From NCBI RefSeq assembly GCF_016864575.1, contig NZ_CP044125.1:1762501-1826500 (forward strand): 64,000 bases of DNA. Direction: 5' to 3'. A model generated the notes under the pieces. It did not search any database, had not been told where the DNA came from, and saw only the letters and a program-made list of their open reading frames with translations. Positions within the stretch are counted from its first letter, which is position 1. Each line of letters opens with the position of its first letter. The translations under genes were made by a program, and so were the position numbers. Source of the stretch: Rhizobium sp. BG4. GTDB lineage: Bacteria > Pseudomonadota > Alphaproteobacteria > Rhizobiales > Rhizobiaceae. Below, in pieces: positions 47,786-58,912 of this stretch.

Positions 47786-48745
47786 TTAAAAAATCTCCGT
47801 GAGATCGGGACCAACAGGAACGATCCGCGTCGGATTGAGCTTCTCGATCGAGTAATAGCCGCGCTTGATATGGTCGATGTTCACGGTCGCCGCCACGCCC
47901 GGCCAATCCAGCATGCGACGGCAGAACGCCTTCAAAGCGGGATAATCCGAGACACGGCGCAGATTGCATTTGAAGAGACCATGATAGGCGGCATCGAAGC
48001 GCACCAGGGTCACGAACAGGCGGATGTCGGCTTCGGTCGGGTGATCGGCGAAGAGGAATGATCGTCCTTCGAGCTGTGGGGCGACCCAATCGAGGCAATT
48101 GAAGACGTCGGCGAAGGCTTCTTCATAGGCGATCTGCGTCGTCGCGAAGCCGGCGCGATAAACGCCGTTGTTGAGATTTGGGTAAATCCGCTCATTGAAC
48201 GCATCGATTTCCGCGCGTTTGGCAGCCGGGTAAAGATCGACCTCATTCCTGGCGAGATTGCCGAAACCGCTATTGAGCATGCGCAGGATATCTGCGGATT
48301 CATTGTTGACGATCGTCTGCTTCTGCTTGTCCCAGAGAACGGGAACGGTCGCGCGGCCGGTGAAATCAGGTGCAACTTTCGTATAGATTTCATGCATGTA
48401 GGTCGCGCCGTTGACGCTGTCGGCGGTCGCGCCCGGATAGTCACCGAATTGCCAGCCCTGTCGCGACAGAGCCGGTTCGACGACGGAAACGGTGATGACA
48501 TCCTCAAGCCCCTTGAGAGCCCGGCCCATCAGCGTGCGCGATGCCCAGGGGCAGATATAGGCGACGTAAAGATGGTAGCGCCCGGCCTCGGCCTTGAAGC
48601 CCGCCTCGCCGGTCGGCCCGGCCGAGCCATCCGGCGTGATCCAGTTGCGGAAACTCGAGGTCTGGCGGACAAAGCCGCCCTTCGCATCGGTCGCCTGCAC
48701 CGGCTGCCAATCTTCGGTCCATTTTCCATTTACCAGCACGGCCAT
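47786..48745 (-). CDS. Glutathionyl-hydroquinone reductase (Xi-class glutathione transferase)
   Basis: A 319-residue enzyme of the YqjG/PcpF type that reduces glutathionyl-hydroquinones. The catalytic Cys lies in YICPWASRTLMGRALKGLED, where CPW replaces the Ser/Tyr of ordinary glutathione transferases. The N-terminal SSFRNWITPDG and the C-terminal DYPALKAFCRRMLDWPGVAATVNIDHIKRGYY are diagnostic of this class. Divergent from the nitroreductase gene across a 161-base gap in which I see no other gene. Confidence 0.93.
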   Translation of the reverse strand: MAVLVNGKWTEDWQPVQATDAKGGFVRQTSSFRNWITPDGSAGPTGEAGFKAEAGRYHLYVAYICPWASRTLMGRALKGLEDVITVSVVEPALSRQGWQFGDYPGATADSVNGATYMHEIYTKVAPDFTGRATVPVLWDKQKQTIVNNESADILRMLNSGFGNLARNEVDLYPAAKRAEIDAFNERIYPNLNNGVYRAGFATTQIAYEEAFADVFNCLDWVAPQLEGRSFLFADHPTEADIRLFVTLVRFDAAYHGLFKCNLRRVSDYPALKAFCRRMLDWPGVAATVNIDHIKRGYYSIEKLNPTRIVPVGPDLTEIF

Positions 48746-48906
48746 GCCTCCTGATCGTCACGTTGCCGCTTACCTACCGCTTATTCGCGCGCGTGGGAGG
48801 CCCAGAATTTTGAAACAGACTGTGCACGCTTCGCTCGGTCTCGCGCTTGCCAAAGGGTGGAGGCCGGAAATATGACGGTAGGCGACAATGGACAGGAGCC
48901 CCACCC

Positions 48907-49500
48907 ATGACCACAAGCAACAGCCGCGAATCCCAATTTCCGATCGATGCCATGTTTCTCGACCGCTGGTCGCCGCGCGCCTTCACCGGCGAAGTCATCA
49001 GCGAAGAGCAGCTTCTGACCATCCTCGACGCCGCCCATTGGGCGCCCTCCTCCGCCAACCAGCAGCCCTGGCGCTTCATCTACGCGCTGAAGGGCTCCGA
49101 GCATTTCGAGACACTGCTTGGTTTGCTGGTCGAGGCCAATCAGGAATGGGCGAAGAATGCTTCAGCGTTGCTCTTCGTCGTTTCCCGCGGCTTCAGCGGC
49201 GAGTTCTCCGAAGGCAAGAAGAGCTACACGCATTCCTTCGATGCCGGTACGGCCTGGGGCTATTTCGCCCTGCAGGCGCGGCTTTCCGGCTTCTATGCGC
49301 ATGGCATGGGCGGCATCAAACACGACGAGATCATGAAGACTTTCGAGATCCCGGAAGGCTACCGCGTCGAAGCCGGCATCGCATTCGGCCGTCTGGCGGA
49401 CAAGAGCGTGCTTTCCGAACGCAACCAGGCGCGGGAATTTCCGAGCCAGCGCAAGCCGCTCTCGGAAGTCGCCTTCAACGGCAAGTTCATCGCCGACTAA
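48907..49500 (+). CDS. Nitroreductase family protein
   Basis: An FMN-dependent nitroreductase-like oxidoreductase of 197 residues. The FMN-binding RWSPRAFTGEVISEEQLLTILDAAHWAPSSANQQPWRFI start is clear, as is the GIAFGRLADK segment near the C-terminus. Substrate unknown. ATG 48907 follows AGGAG; the 20-residue upstream extension is unlikely. Its neighbour is a quinone-handling reductase, so the pair may serve detoxification. Ends at a shared terminator with gyrB. Confidence 0.9.
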   Translation: MTTSNSRESQFPIDAMFLDRWSPRAFTGEVISEEQLLTILDAAHWAPSSANQQPWRFIYALKGSEHFETLLGLLVEANQEWAKNASALLFVVSRGFSGEFSEGKKSYTHSFDAGTAWGYFALQARLSGFYAHGMGGIKHDEIMKTFEIPEGYRVEAGIAFGRLADKSVLSERNQAREFPSQRKPLSEVAFNGKFIAD

Positions 49501-49518
49501 ATCATTGGCGTAGAAACA

Positions 49519-49554
49519 AAAAAGGCCGCGCAGCTATCGTTGCGCGGCCTTTTC
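49519..49554. terminator. Bidirectional terminator between the nitroreductase gene and gyrB
   Basis: AAAGGCCGCGCA pairs with TGCGCGGCCTTT across an eight-base loop, flanked by A-run and T-run. Placed between two convergent stop codons. Confidence 0.9.
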
Positions 49555-49569
49555 CCTGTTCAAATTCGC

Positions 49570-52050
<2,481 letters not shown>

Positions 52051-52136
52051 TCACTGGTGTTTTTCATTCCGGAATATAGGGTTTTTGCACGCCATTCCCA
52101 ATGCCGGAGCCCTGAAATCAGGCATAAAGCAGGGGA

Positions 52137-52517
52137 TTATGACGCTTTTCCGTCCGCTTTTTTGCCTTTTTCAAGCAGGGCTGTGAGCTCTGCCAAAACA
52201 GTCGCGTCAAGGCTGCGGATTTGACCTGCCAGGCGGTTGGCAAAAGCCGTGTATTCGGGTGGCAAACCCGAGGTATCGATGACCACGCGCGGGTCTGACG
52301 AGCGGGCAAGCAGGAAGAGCTCCTCGGCTTCATCCCAGATGATGTTAAAATATCCGGCGATCCGCTGCAGCAGATCGAATGTCGGCAGGCCGCGCTTGCC
52401 GTGCTCGAGCGCCGATAGATAGGCCGGCGAAACATTGAGCGCCGCTGCCATCTGCTTCTGCGAGACACCCTTGCGCACCCGCAATTTGCGCACCGCTTCT
52501 CCGAACGGCGTGGTCAT
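52137..52517 (-). CDS. XRE-family helix-turn-helix regulator
   Basis: A 126-residue regulator with an N-terminal Cro/C1-type HTH (FGEAVRKLRVRKGVSQKQMAAALNVSPAYLSALEHGKRGLPTF, residues 5-48) and a C-terminal region of unknown function (LARSSDPRVVIDTSGLPPEY). Last gene of the Tim44-MltA-Smr-XRE block; its start overlaps the Smr gene stop (ATGA). Target genes unknown. Confidence 0.9.
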   Translation of the reverse strand: MTTPFGEAVRKLRVRKGVSQKQMAAALNVSPAYLSALEHGKRGLPTFDLLQRIAGYFNIIWDEAEELFLLARSSDPRVVIDTSGLPPEYTAFANRLAGQIRSLDATVLAELTALLEKGKKADGKAS

Positions 52518-53074
52518 GAGCGCTCTCCGCGCCGGGCCAGGCGGATGTAAAGCGCACCCTCGCCGCCATGATGCTGCGCGGCGGTCTCATAGGATGAGAT
52601 CAGATAGCGGAATTCCGGCTTGGAGAACCAGAACGGCACCGCCCTCTTCAGGGCGCCTTCGCTGCCGAGCGAACTGCCCTTGCCGGTGATGACGAGCACA
52701 TGGCGCATGCCGCGTTCGTGCGCACGGATCAGGAAGTCGAGAAGGATGACATGCGCCTCGCTCTGGACGAGGCCGTGGAGATCGATGCGCGCTTCGAGCG
52801 CGAGGCGTCCCTTGGCGATCTTGCGCTTGACCGGGCGCTCCAGCGGATGATGGACGCCAGAGGTTTTCTTTGCGGCCGGTGCCTGCGGCGCGTGTTCGGC
52901 GGTTGGCGCAGCTTTTCGCTGCTGCTCGGCCTTTTCAATCTCTGCTTCGGCGGCGGCGAGGAAGGCGTCGAGCTCCGTCAGTTCCTCAGCCTTGCCTGAC
53001 ATCGGCCGGGTGCTCTTGGCCACCCTGCCCCAAAGAATGCGTTCGTCGGTGCTGAGCTTGCGATCTTTGGCCAT
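52514..53074 (-). CDS. Smr/MutS2-domain protein
   Basis: A 186-residue protein with a C-terminal Smr domain: LEARIDLHGLVQSEAHVILLDFL and VLVITGKGSSLGSEGALKRAVPFWF carry the DLHG and GKG motifs of Smr nucleases. The N-terminal half is charged and low-complexity (LAAAEAEIEKAEQQRKAAP), probably flexible or coiled. Smr domains act on branched DNA or, in standalone forms, on RNA. It is translationally coupled on both sides. Confidence 0.9.
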   Translation of the reverse strand: MAKDRKLSTDERILWGRVAKSTRPMSGKAEELTELDAFLAAAEAEIEKAEQQRKAAPTAEHAPQAPAAKKTSGVHHPLERPVKRKIAKGRLALEARIDLHGLVQSEAHVILLDFLIRAHERGMRHVLVITGKGSSLGSEGALKRAVPFWFSKPEFRYLISSYETAAQHHGGEGALYIRLARRGERS

Positions 53075-54189
53075 CAGAGAAATCTCTCCGCGGCGCCGTT
53101 GGGGATCAAGATGACGAAATCCGCGTCGTTGCGCACCGTTCCAGCCTGCTCGCCGGCTTCATCGCCCGAACCGGTGAAGATGTCGCCGCGAGCCGGGCCG
53201 ACGATTGCCGAGCCGGTATCGAGCGCCAGCATCAGCCGAGCGAAGGGCTTTCCGTCATCGAGATGGGTGAGGCTTTCCGAGCGGATGAAGAAGGGAAAGC
53301 CGAACGTATGGATCAGCCGGTCGACGGCCAATGAGCGGCCGGCAAGCAGCGGCACCTTTGCAGCGGCGATCGGTCCGGCTTCGATCCCCTCCACCTCGGC
53401 TGCCCGGAAGAAAATGTAGGAGCGATTATGCCAGAGGACTTCATCCACCTGCTCCGGATGGGCATTGAGCCAGGCGCGGATCGACTGCATGGAAATCCGG
53501 CTGCGATCGATTTCGCCGCGCTCAATCAAAAGCTTGCCGACAGCGGAGAATGGATGGCCGGCCTTGGCGGCATAGGTGATGCGGCCGATAGTGCCATCGG
53601 GATAGCGCAGGCGCGCGGCACCCTGGACGTGGACGAAGAAGACATCGACCTTGGATTTGGCCCAGGCGATCTCAAGGCCGCGTCCATCGAGAAAACCTTC
53701 GTCGATCATCTGCCGGTCGGGATAGGCGCTGATTCTGCCATCCGCCAATCGGCCGAAGGCATAATAGGGATCGATATCAGCGGGACGATTGCTGTCGTCG
53801 AGATCGATCAAATCCTCCGGGCGGCGATAGAAGGGAAAGCGGTAGACTTCATCCGGCACCGCTGAAACCGCGATCTCTGGCTCATAGAAGGCGGTGACGA
53901 AGCCGGGCTTGCCATCGCTTTTGCGGATCAGAAACGGCCGACAGTTTTCTTCGAAGAAACGGCGCGTCGAAGCGGCGTCCGAGATATCGGCCGTTCGTGC
54001 CTTATCGAGAAGCGCGGAGAGATCCGCCGCCGTCAGCCCAAGCGATCCCGTGCGGTATGGCTTCACCGCGATATGTTTGCGGCAGGCGTCCATGACTTCA
54101 AAAAGGCTGGAAGGATCATCATCCTTCCAGCCCTTCAATTCATCGAAGCTGATGGGGTGCAGCGTAAAATCTGCCTGACCGTCACTCAT
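53074..54189 (-). CDS. mltA: Membrane-bound lytic murein transglycosylase A (MltA domain, 3D domain)
   Basis: Lytic transglycosylase of about 371 residues that cleaves peptidoglycan glycan strands with 1,6-anhydro product. The MltA barrel block GFVTAFYEPEIAVS, YRFPFYRRPEDLIDLD and VDVFFVHVQGAARLRYPDG is clear, and the catalytic Asp lies in the 3D segment RLMLALDTGSAIVGPARGDIFTGSG. No signal peptide follows from the chosen ATG 54189, unlike E. coli MltA, so export is unresolved; this is common in rhizobial annotation. Overlaps the Tim44 gene by eight bases. Confidence 0.9.
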   Translation of the reverse strand: MSDGQADFTLHPISFDELKGWKDDDPSSLFEVMDACRKHIAVKPYRTGSLGLTAADLSALLDKARTADISDAASTRRFFEENCRPFLIRKSDGKPGFVTAFYEPEIAVSAVPDEVYRFPFYRRPEDLIDLDDSNRPADIDPYYAFGRLADGRISAYPDRQMIDEGFLDGRGLEIAWAKSKVDVFFVHVQGAARLRYPDGTIGRITYAAKAGHPFSAVGKLLIERGEIDRSRISMQSIRAWLNAHPEQVDEVLWHNRSYIFFRAAEVEGIEAGPIAAAKVPLLAGRSLAVDRLIHTFGFPFFIRSESLTHLDDGKPFARLMLALDTGSAIVGPARGDIFTGSGDEAGEQAGTVRNDADFVILIPNGAAERFL

Positions 54190-54886
54190 GTTCCGATTCG
54201 GTTGCCACAAGTTTCCAGTTCGGATCGCGCGAACGCGTGTCGCGGGCGAAGGTCCAGAGGTCGTTGACCTCGGCAACGTTCTCGGCGTCGCCTTCGATCA
54301 GCTTGTCGTCCTTGTCGTAGGTCGCCGAAATCAGCTGGCTGATGATGCGGATCGTGATCTGCGCCTCGCTGCCCTTCACTTCCGCATGGGTGATTTCCGC
54401 CTTGTCGATGCCGACGAAGGTGGATTTCACCTTTTCGGCCTTCGTCTCGCGATCGGCGATCGCCGCATCGAAGCCATCATAGACTTCGCGCGAAAGCAGG
54501 TTCTTCAGCGATTTCCGGTCCCCATCGGCATAGGCCATGACGATCATCTCGTAGGCCATCTTGGCGCCGTTCAGGAATTCCTTCGGCGTGAAGGACGGAT
54601 CCGCCTTGTTGAGCTCGCGAAGCGATTCGTTGAGCGCAGTTCCGGCTGGAGCGAAGGCGTCGATGGCAGCAAAGCGATCTTCCTCCTCGCCATTGCTGTC
54701 GCGGCGCGGCAGCGTCACCACCTTGCCGGCATCTGCCGGTTCGGGGCCGGCCGCATCGCGCGGCGTATAGAGATCACGTGGCGGCTTCTCGTTTCCGGTG
54801 CGGCGGCCAAGGACGCTGCGCAGCTGGAAAAAGATCAGAACTGCCGCTACCAGGAAAAATAACGTGATGAAGTCGTTTGAACTCAT
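54182..54886 (-). CDS. Tim44/TimA family inner-membrane protein
   Basis: A 234-residue protein with an N-terminal membrane helix (FITLFFLVAAVLIFFQLRSVLG, about 6-27), an acidic linker and a C-terminal Tim44-like domain (FLNGAKMAYEMIVMAYADGDRKSLKNLLSREVYDGFDAAI and VKGSEAQITIRIISQLISATYD). Bacterial Tim44 homologues such as Caulobacter TimA are membrane proteins whose role differs from the mitochondrial import motor. Divergent from fxsA across about 100 bases; start of the Tim44-MltA-Smr-XRE operon. Confidence 0.9.
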   Translation of the reverse strand: MSSNDFITLFFLVAAVLIFFQLRSVLGRRTGNEKPPRDLYTPRDAAGPEPADAGKVVTLPRRDSNGEEEDRFAAIDAFAPAGTALNESLRELNKADPSFTPKEFLNGAKMAYEMIVMAYADGDRKSLKNLLSREVYDGFDAAIADRETKAEKVKSTFVGIDKAEITHAEVKGSEAQITIRIISQLISATYDKDDKLIEGDAENVAEVNDLWTFARDTRSRDPNWKLVATESEHE

Positions 54887-54989
54887 ATTGTCCCGCGATT
54901 GCCGTTAACATCCCAAATTTGTACTCCCATATAGTCCGCATAGACAGATGATTCAAATAGGAGCCCGTCAGGTTGCGGGTGGAGAGACG

Positions 54990-55502
54990 ATGCGATTGAC
55001 AATGCTTCCCGGTTTCATGCTGCTTTTGCCGCTGGCAGAGATCGCAGGCTTCGTGATCGTCGGCCGCGTGATCGGCGTTCTGGCGACGCTGGGACTGGTG
55101 GTTCTGGGCGTCGTCATCGGCATGGCGATCCTGCGCCGGCAGGGCTTGGGCATCCTGCAGAAGATGTCGGCAGAGGGACAGTCCGGCGTGGTTCCCGGCC
55201 GCGAACTGCTGAAACCGGCAATGTTTGTGATCGCCGGCCTGCTGTTCATGATCCCCGGTTTCATCTCGGATATCCTGGCGATCCTGATCTGCATTCCCGC
55301 CGTTCGCGATCTCGCATGGAAATATGTGAGCCGCAGGTTCGTGGTCGTCGGCGGCCGCAACGGCTTTACCGCATCCGCGGGTCCTGACTTCCGCAATCGC
55401 AATCCATCCGCTGGCGGCAAGGTCGTCGACCTCGACGAAGACGATTTCAAGCGCGAGCCGAACCAGAACTCGCCGTGGTCCGGCAAGCGGCTCGGCGACT
55501 GA
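54990..55502 (+). CDS. fxsA: FxsA family membrane protein
   Basis: Small inner-membrane protein; E. coli FxsA overexpression relieves phage T7 exclusion by F plasmid, but its normal role is unclear. The 170-residue form from ATG 54990 (GGAGAG upstream) has hydrophobic helices MLLLPLAEIAGFVIVGRVIGVLATLGLVVLGVVIGMAIL and PAMFVIAGLLFMIPGFISDILAILICIP, then a polar C-terminal tail (residues 118-170). An ATG at 54948 would add 14 residues. Confidence 0.92.
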   Translation: MRLTMLPGFMLLLPLAEIAGFVIVGRVIGVLATLGLVVLGVVIGMAILRRQGLGILQKMSAEGQSGVVPGRELLKPAMFVIAGLLFMIPGFISDILAILICIPAVRDLAWKYVSRRFVVVGGRNGFTASAGPDFRNRNPSAGGKVVDLDEDDFKREPNQNSPWSGKRLGD

Positions 55503-55586
55503 AAGCGACCTTCGCCCAGGGTTGTAAGCGTTTCCTCGAAATGGTAGATGGCGGCACGATCAAAATGCCCTTTCGAGGAAAACCCA

Positions 55587-56063
55587 ATGGCTGATGAAAA
55601 CAACGGCGCCGGCGCAGTAAGCCCGAGCCTCACCATTCTCGCTCAGTACACGAAGGATCTTTCCTTCGAAAACCCGGGCGCGCCGCGTTCGCTGCAGGCC
55701 CGGGAGACGGCGCCGGCGATCAATATCAGCGTCAACGTCAATGCCAACCCGCTCTCCGACACCGACTTCGACGTCGTTCTCTCGCTGAACGCCGAAGCCA
55801 AGGATGGCGACAAGACGGTATTCCACACCGAGCTCGTCTATGGCGGCGTTTTCCGCATCGCCGGCTTCCCGCAGGAACACATGCTGCCGGTTCTCTTCAT
55901 CGAGTGCCCGCGCATGCTCTTCCCGTTCGCCCGCCAGATCATCGCTGACGTGACGCGCAACGGCGGCTTCCCGCCGCTGATGATCGACCCGATCGATTTC
56001 GCGCAGATGTTTGCTCAGCGCGTTGCCGAAGAGCAGACCCGCGCCAAGGTTCAGACGAACTGA
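55587..56063 (+). CDS. secB: Protein-export chaperone SecB
   Basis: Tetrameric cytoplasmic chaperone that delivers unfolded preproteins to SecA. The 158-residue protein shows [32 protein letters not shown] and the peptide-groove region [42 protein letters not shown] 55587 follows GAGGAA. It lies 84 bases after fxsA, with a shared terminator toward dnaQ downstream. Confidence 0.96.
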   Translation: MADENNGAGAVSPSLTILAQYTKDLSFENPGAPRSLQARETAPAINISVNVNANPLSDTDFDVVLSLNAEAKDGDKTVFHTELVYGGVFRIAGFPQEHMLPVLFIECPRMLFPFARQIIADVTRNGGFPPLMIDPIDFAQMFAQRVAEEQTRAKVQTN

Positions 56064-56082
56064 TCACATTTTGCTGATTGAA

Positions 56083-56116
56083 TGAAAATGCCCGGTCAAA
56101 AGCCGGGCATTTTTAG
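56083..56116. terminator. Bidirectional terminator between secB and dnaQ
   Basis: AAAATGCCCGG pairs with CCGGGCATTTT across a seven-base loop. It overlaps the dnaQ stop region by a few bases and serves both convergent units. Confidence 0.88.
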
Positions 56117-56826
56117 TTTGGCCGATCGTATTTCGACCAGATGCCCTTGGTGCCGAGCTTGGCAATCAGCGCATCATGCGCTTCGGCTTCCGCAGTGTTG
56201 AGGCGCGGCGCCAGCGGGCGCGGCCTTTCGAGAACGGCCAGGATTACGTCATCTGCTTCGTCTGCATCATTTGCCGAACCGGCCGATGCGGCGACGCCGA
56301 GACCGAGCGCCGTCTGGCGCCCACCGATCATCTCGATATAGACCTCGGCCAGCAGTTCGGAGTCGAGAAGCGCGCCGTGCTTGGTGCGGTGCGAGTTGTC
56401 GATGCCGTAGCGGCGGCAGAGCGCGTCGAGCGAGTTCGGCCCCATCGGATGCTTTCGCCGTGCAAGCGACAATGTATCGACGACACGCTCCGGCAGGATC
56501 GGCGGCATGCTGAGGCGGGCGAGCTCGGCATTGATGAAGCCCATGTCGAAGGTGGCGTTATGGGCGATCCACTTGGCATCACCGAAAAACTCGATGATCT
56601 CCTCGACAACGTCGGCGAAGGGTTTTTTGTCCCTCAGGAACTCGTCGGTAATGCCGTGGACAGCGAGTGCATCCGGGTGAACCTTCTGGTCGCCGGGATT
56701 GATATAGATATGGAGCGTCCGGCCGGTCGGGAAATGATTGTTGAGCTCGATGCCGCCGATTTCGATGATGCGGTCCAGACGGTTGTCGAGGCCGGTGGTT
56801 TCCGTATCGAAGATGATCTCACGCAT
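56113..56826 (-). CDS. dnaQ: DNA polymerase III subunit epsilon DnaQ
   Basis: Proofreading 3'-5' exonuclease of the replicase. The 237-residue protein has ExoI FDTETTGLD (Asp7, Glu9), ExoII NATFDMGFINAEL and ExoIII-epsilon HGALLDSELLAEVYIEMIGG, followed by a C-terminal tail that binds the alpha subunit. ATG 56826 follows GGGAG. It overlaps coaE by eight bases, the last gene of the maf-aroE-coaE-dnaQ string. Confidence 0.96.
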   Translation of the reverse strand: MREIIFDTETTGLDNRLDRIIEIGGIELNNHFPTGRTLHIYINPGDQKVHPDALAVHGITDEFLRDKKPFADVVEEIIEFFGDAKWIAHNATFDMGFINAELARLSMPPILPERVVDTLSLARRKHPMGPNSLDALCRRYGIDNSHRTKHGALLDSELLAEVYIEMIGGRQTALGLGVAASAGSANDADEADDVILAVLERPRPLAPRLNTAEAEAHDALIAKLGTKGIWSKYDRPN

Positions 56827-57430
56827 TCCGGAAGTCTCCCTTGCCGATCCTGTCTTTGATATCGGCAATGATCTCGTTCACTCTCGCCTTTGCCGCTTCG
56901 ATGCCGTGGCCGGTATCGATGATGTAATCGGCGCGCGCGCGCTTTTCGGCGTCTGGCATTTGCCGCGAGAGAATCATATTGAATTTTTCGTCTGTCATGC
57001 CGGGGCGCGCAAGCACCCTCGCCTTCTGAATCTGTGGATCGCAGCTGACGACGACGGTTAAATCGACGCGCGTGTTGCCACCAGTCTCGAAGAGTAGAGG
57101 GATATCGAGGAGCACCATGCTGACGCCGGCCGCCCGATGTTTTTCCAGGAACATCGTTTCCCGCTGGCCCACGAGCGGATGGACGATGGCCTCAAGCGCC
57201 TTGAAGCCATCCGGCCGCACTGACAGAAGCCGAGCAAGTTCTGCCCGATCGACCGCGCCGTTCTTGGTGCTTCCCGGAAACTCCGCTTCGACAGCAGGTA
57301 CGGCTTCGCCTGCATAGAGATCATGCACGACGGCATCCGCATCGTTGACCGGAATGCCGGCTTCAGCAAAGAGCTTTGCCGTCGTCGACTTTCCCATGCC
57401 GATGGAACCCGTCAGCCCGATCTTCAGCAT
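56819..57430 (-). CDS. coaE: Dephospho-CoA kinase CoaE
   Basis: Last step of coenzyme A synthesis. The 203-residue kinase begins [21 protein letters not shown], with the P-loop at residues 8-15, DADAVVHDLYAGE and VLLDIPLLFETG. Its ATG at 57430 overlaps the aroE stop by one base (TGATG); a TTG three bases upstream is less likely. Together with coaA at 17 kb, two CoA genes lie in this window. Confidence 0.96.
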   Translation of the reverse strand: MLKIGLTGSIGMGKSTTAKLFAEAGIPVNDADAVVHDLYAGEAVPAVEAEFPGSTKNGAVDRAELARLLSVRPDGFKALEAIVHPLVGQRETMFLEKHRAAGVSMVLLDIPLLFETGGNTRVDLTVVVSCDPQIQKARVLARPGMTDEKFNMILSRQMPDAEKRARADYIIDTGHGIEAAKARVNEIIADIKDRIGKGDFRNA

Positions 57431-58287
57431 CAATGCTTTTCCATGTCAGCGATAATCAGGGCGCGGAGCGCTTCATCGACAACCGGCGTCTTGCCGAACC
57501 ACTTGGCAAAACCGGGCACAGCCTGATGCAAAAGCATGCCCAGACCATCCACCGTCGCAAAGCCCTGCTCTTCTGCCTGGATCAGCATCGGGGTGCGCAG
57601 CGGCACATAGACGATGTCGGTGACGACGGCGCTTGATGCCAGCGGCGAGAAATCCATCTGCGGTGCCGCCTCGCCGTCCATGCCAAGCGACGTCGTATTG
57701 ATGAAGAGGCCGGCGCCCTTCATGACTTCGCCGAGTGCATCGGTCGGGTGCGCATGGACCGCCGGGCCGAAGCGATCAGCCAGTTCCTGCGCCCGGCTGA
57801 TGGTGCGGTTGACGACATGGATGTTTTTCAGACCGCGGTCGCGGATCGCCTGGATGACCGCGCGGCTGGCGCCGCCGGCGCCGAAGATCACCGCCGTGTC
57901 CGTCTGATCCCAACCGGGATGACGCTCGTCGAGATTGGCTGTGAAGCCGCGGCCATCGGTATTGGTGGCGTGCAGCTTGCCCTCCTCCAGCCAGAGCGTG
58001 TTCGAAGCGCCAAGTTCTTCCGACAGCGCATCCGGCCGGTCCGCCAGCTGAAAGGCGAGTTCCTTGTGCGGGATTGTGACATTGCCGCCGATGAAACCGG
58101 AGCTGCCATCCTTGATGCCGGCGATGAAGGCGCCGAACTGTTCCGGCGCGACCTCATGGCCGCGGTAGCTACCAGCCAACCCGAGGCTTTTCAGCCAGTG
58201 GCCATGGATCAGCGGCGAGCGCGAATGCTTGACCGGAAAGCCCGTGACAAACGCGTTCTGACCGAATGTTTCACGTGAATCATCCAT
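57430..58287 (-). CDS. aroE: Shikimate dehydrogenase AroE
   Basis: NADP-dependent reduction of 3-dehydroshikimate in aromatic amino-acid synthesis. The 285-residue protein has substrate-binding [23 protein letters not shown] (catalytic Lys), NTDGRGF and the Rossmann [13 protein letters not shown] 58287 overlaps maf by eight bases. Codons 3-7 form part of a parS-like palindrome (58267-58282). Confidence 0.96.
   Translation of the reverse strand: MDDSRETFGQNAFVTGFPVKHSRSPLIHGHWLKSLGLAGSYRGHEVAPEQFGAFIAGIKDGSSGFIGGNVTIPHKELAFQLADRPDALSEELGASNTLWLEEGKLHATNTDGRGFTANLDERHPGWDQTDTAVIFGAGGASRAVIQAIRDRGLKNIHVVNRTISRAQELADRFGPAVHAHPTDALGEVMKGAGLFINTTSLGMDGEAAPQMDFSPLASSAVVTDIVYVPLRTPMLIQAEEQGFATVDGLGMLLHQAVPGFAKWFGKTPVVDEALRALIIADMEKH
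58267..58283. promoter_or_regulatory. parS: parS-like site at the aroE start
   Basis: TGTTTCACGTGAATCA matches the ParB-binding consensus TGTTTCACGTGAAACA at 15 of 16 bases, with the central TTCACGTGAA perfect. It lies within the first codons of aroE, about 1.5 kb from the predicted origin, where chromosomal parS sites are normally found. Seventeen bases from 58268 are repeated exactly at 19132. Confidence 0.65.
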
Positions 58288-58879
58288 TAATGGCACCCAA
58301 TTCCCTCAATTTGGCGAGCAGCGGAAGCAGCGGAAGGCCGATGATCGTGAAGTAATCACCGTCGATCTTCTCGAAAAGCTGGATGCCCTCGCCTTCCAGC
58401 TGATAGGCGCCGACGCTCGACATGGCCTTGTTTCCGACCCGCTGCAGATGCTGATCGATAAAATCCGCGCCCAACGATCGCATCGTCAGCGACGCATGGG
58501 CAACATGATCCCACAGCAACTCGCCATCGCGGCATAAGGCGATCGCGCTGTTCAGCCGATGCGTTTTGCCGCTGAGTTCCGTCAGGTGATTGGCGGCATC
58601 CGCCATATCCTTCGGCTTGTGAAACACTTTCTCGCCCAGCGACATGGTCTGATCCGAACCGATGACTAGGGCGCCGGGAAAGCGGCCGCTGACTTCATCC
58701 GCCTTGGCGCGGGCGAGAACGAGCGCCACTTCATCCGGCGAAGCAACGTTTTTCTCCAGCGGCGCTTCGATCGCCCGTTCGTCGATCTCGGCGGCATGCG
58801 CCTCGAAGGTCAGGCCAGCATTCTGCATCAGCATGCGGCGGAACGGGCTGGATGAAGCGAGGATCAGCATCGGTGTCAT
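58280..58879 (-). CDS. maf: Maf family nucleotide pyrophosphatase
   Basis: Maf-like house-cleaning nucleoside triphosphate pyrophosphatase of 199 residues, linked to septum formation in Bacillus. The signature [19 protein letters not shown], the conserved Glu/Arg block and [20 protein letters not shown] are present, with [32 protein letters not shown] near the end. It overlaps aroE by eight bases, first of the leftward string after the PPDK-regulator gene. Confidence 0.92.
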   Translation of the reverse strand: MTPMLILASSSPFRRMLMQNAGLTFEAHAAEIDERAIEAPLEKNVASPDEVALVLARAKADEVSGRFPGALVIGSDQTMSLGEKVFHKPKDMADAANHLTELSGKTHRLNSAIALCRDGELLWDHVAHASLTMRSLGADFIDQHLQRVGNKAMSSVGAYQLEGEGIQLFEKIDGDYFTIIGLPLLPLLAKLRELGAING

Positions 58880-58912
58880 CGGGTTCCCTGAGAATTCACA
58901 GATCGGATGCGC

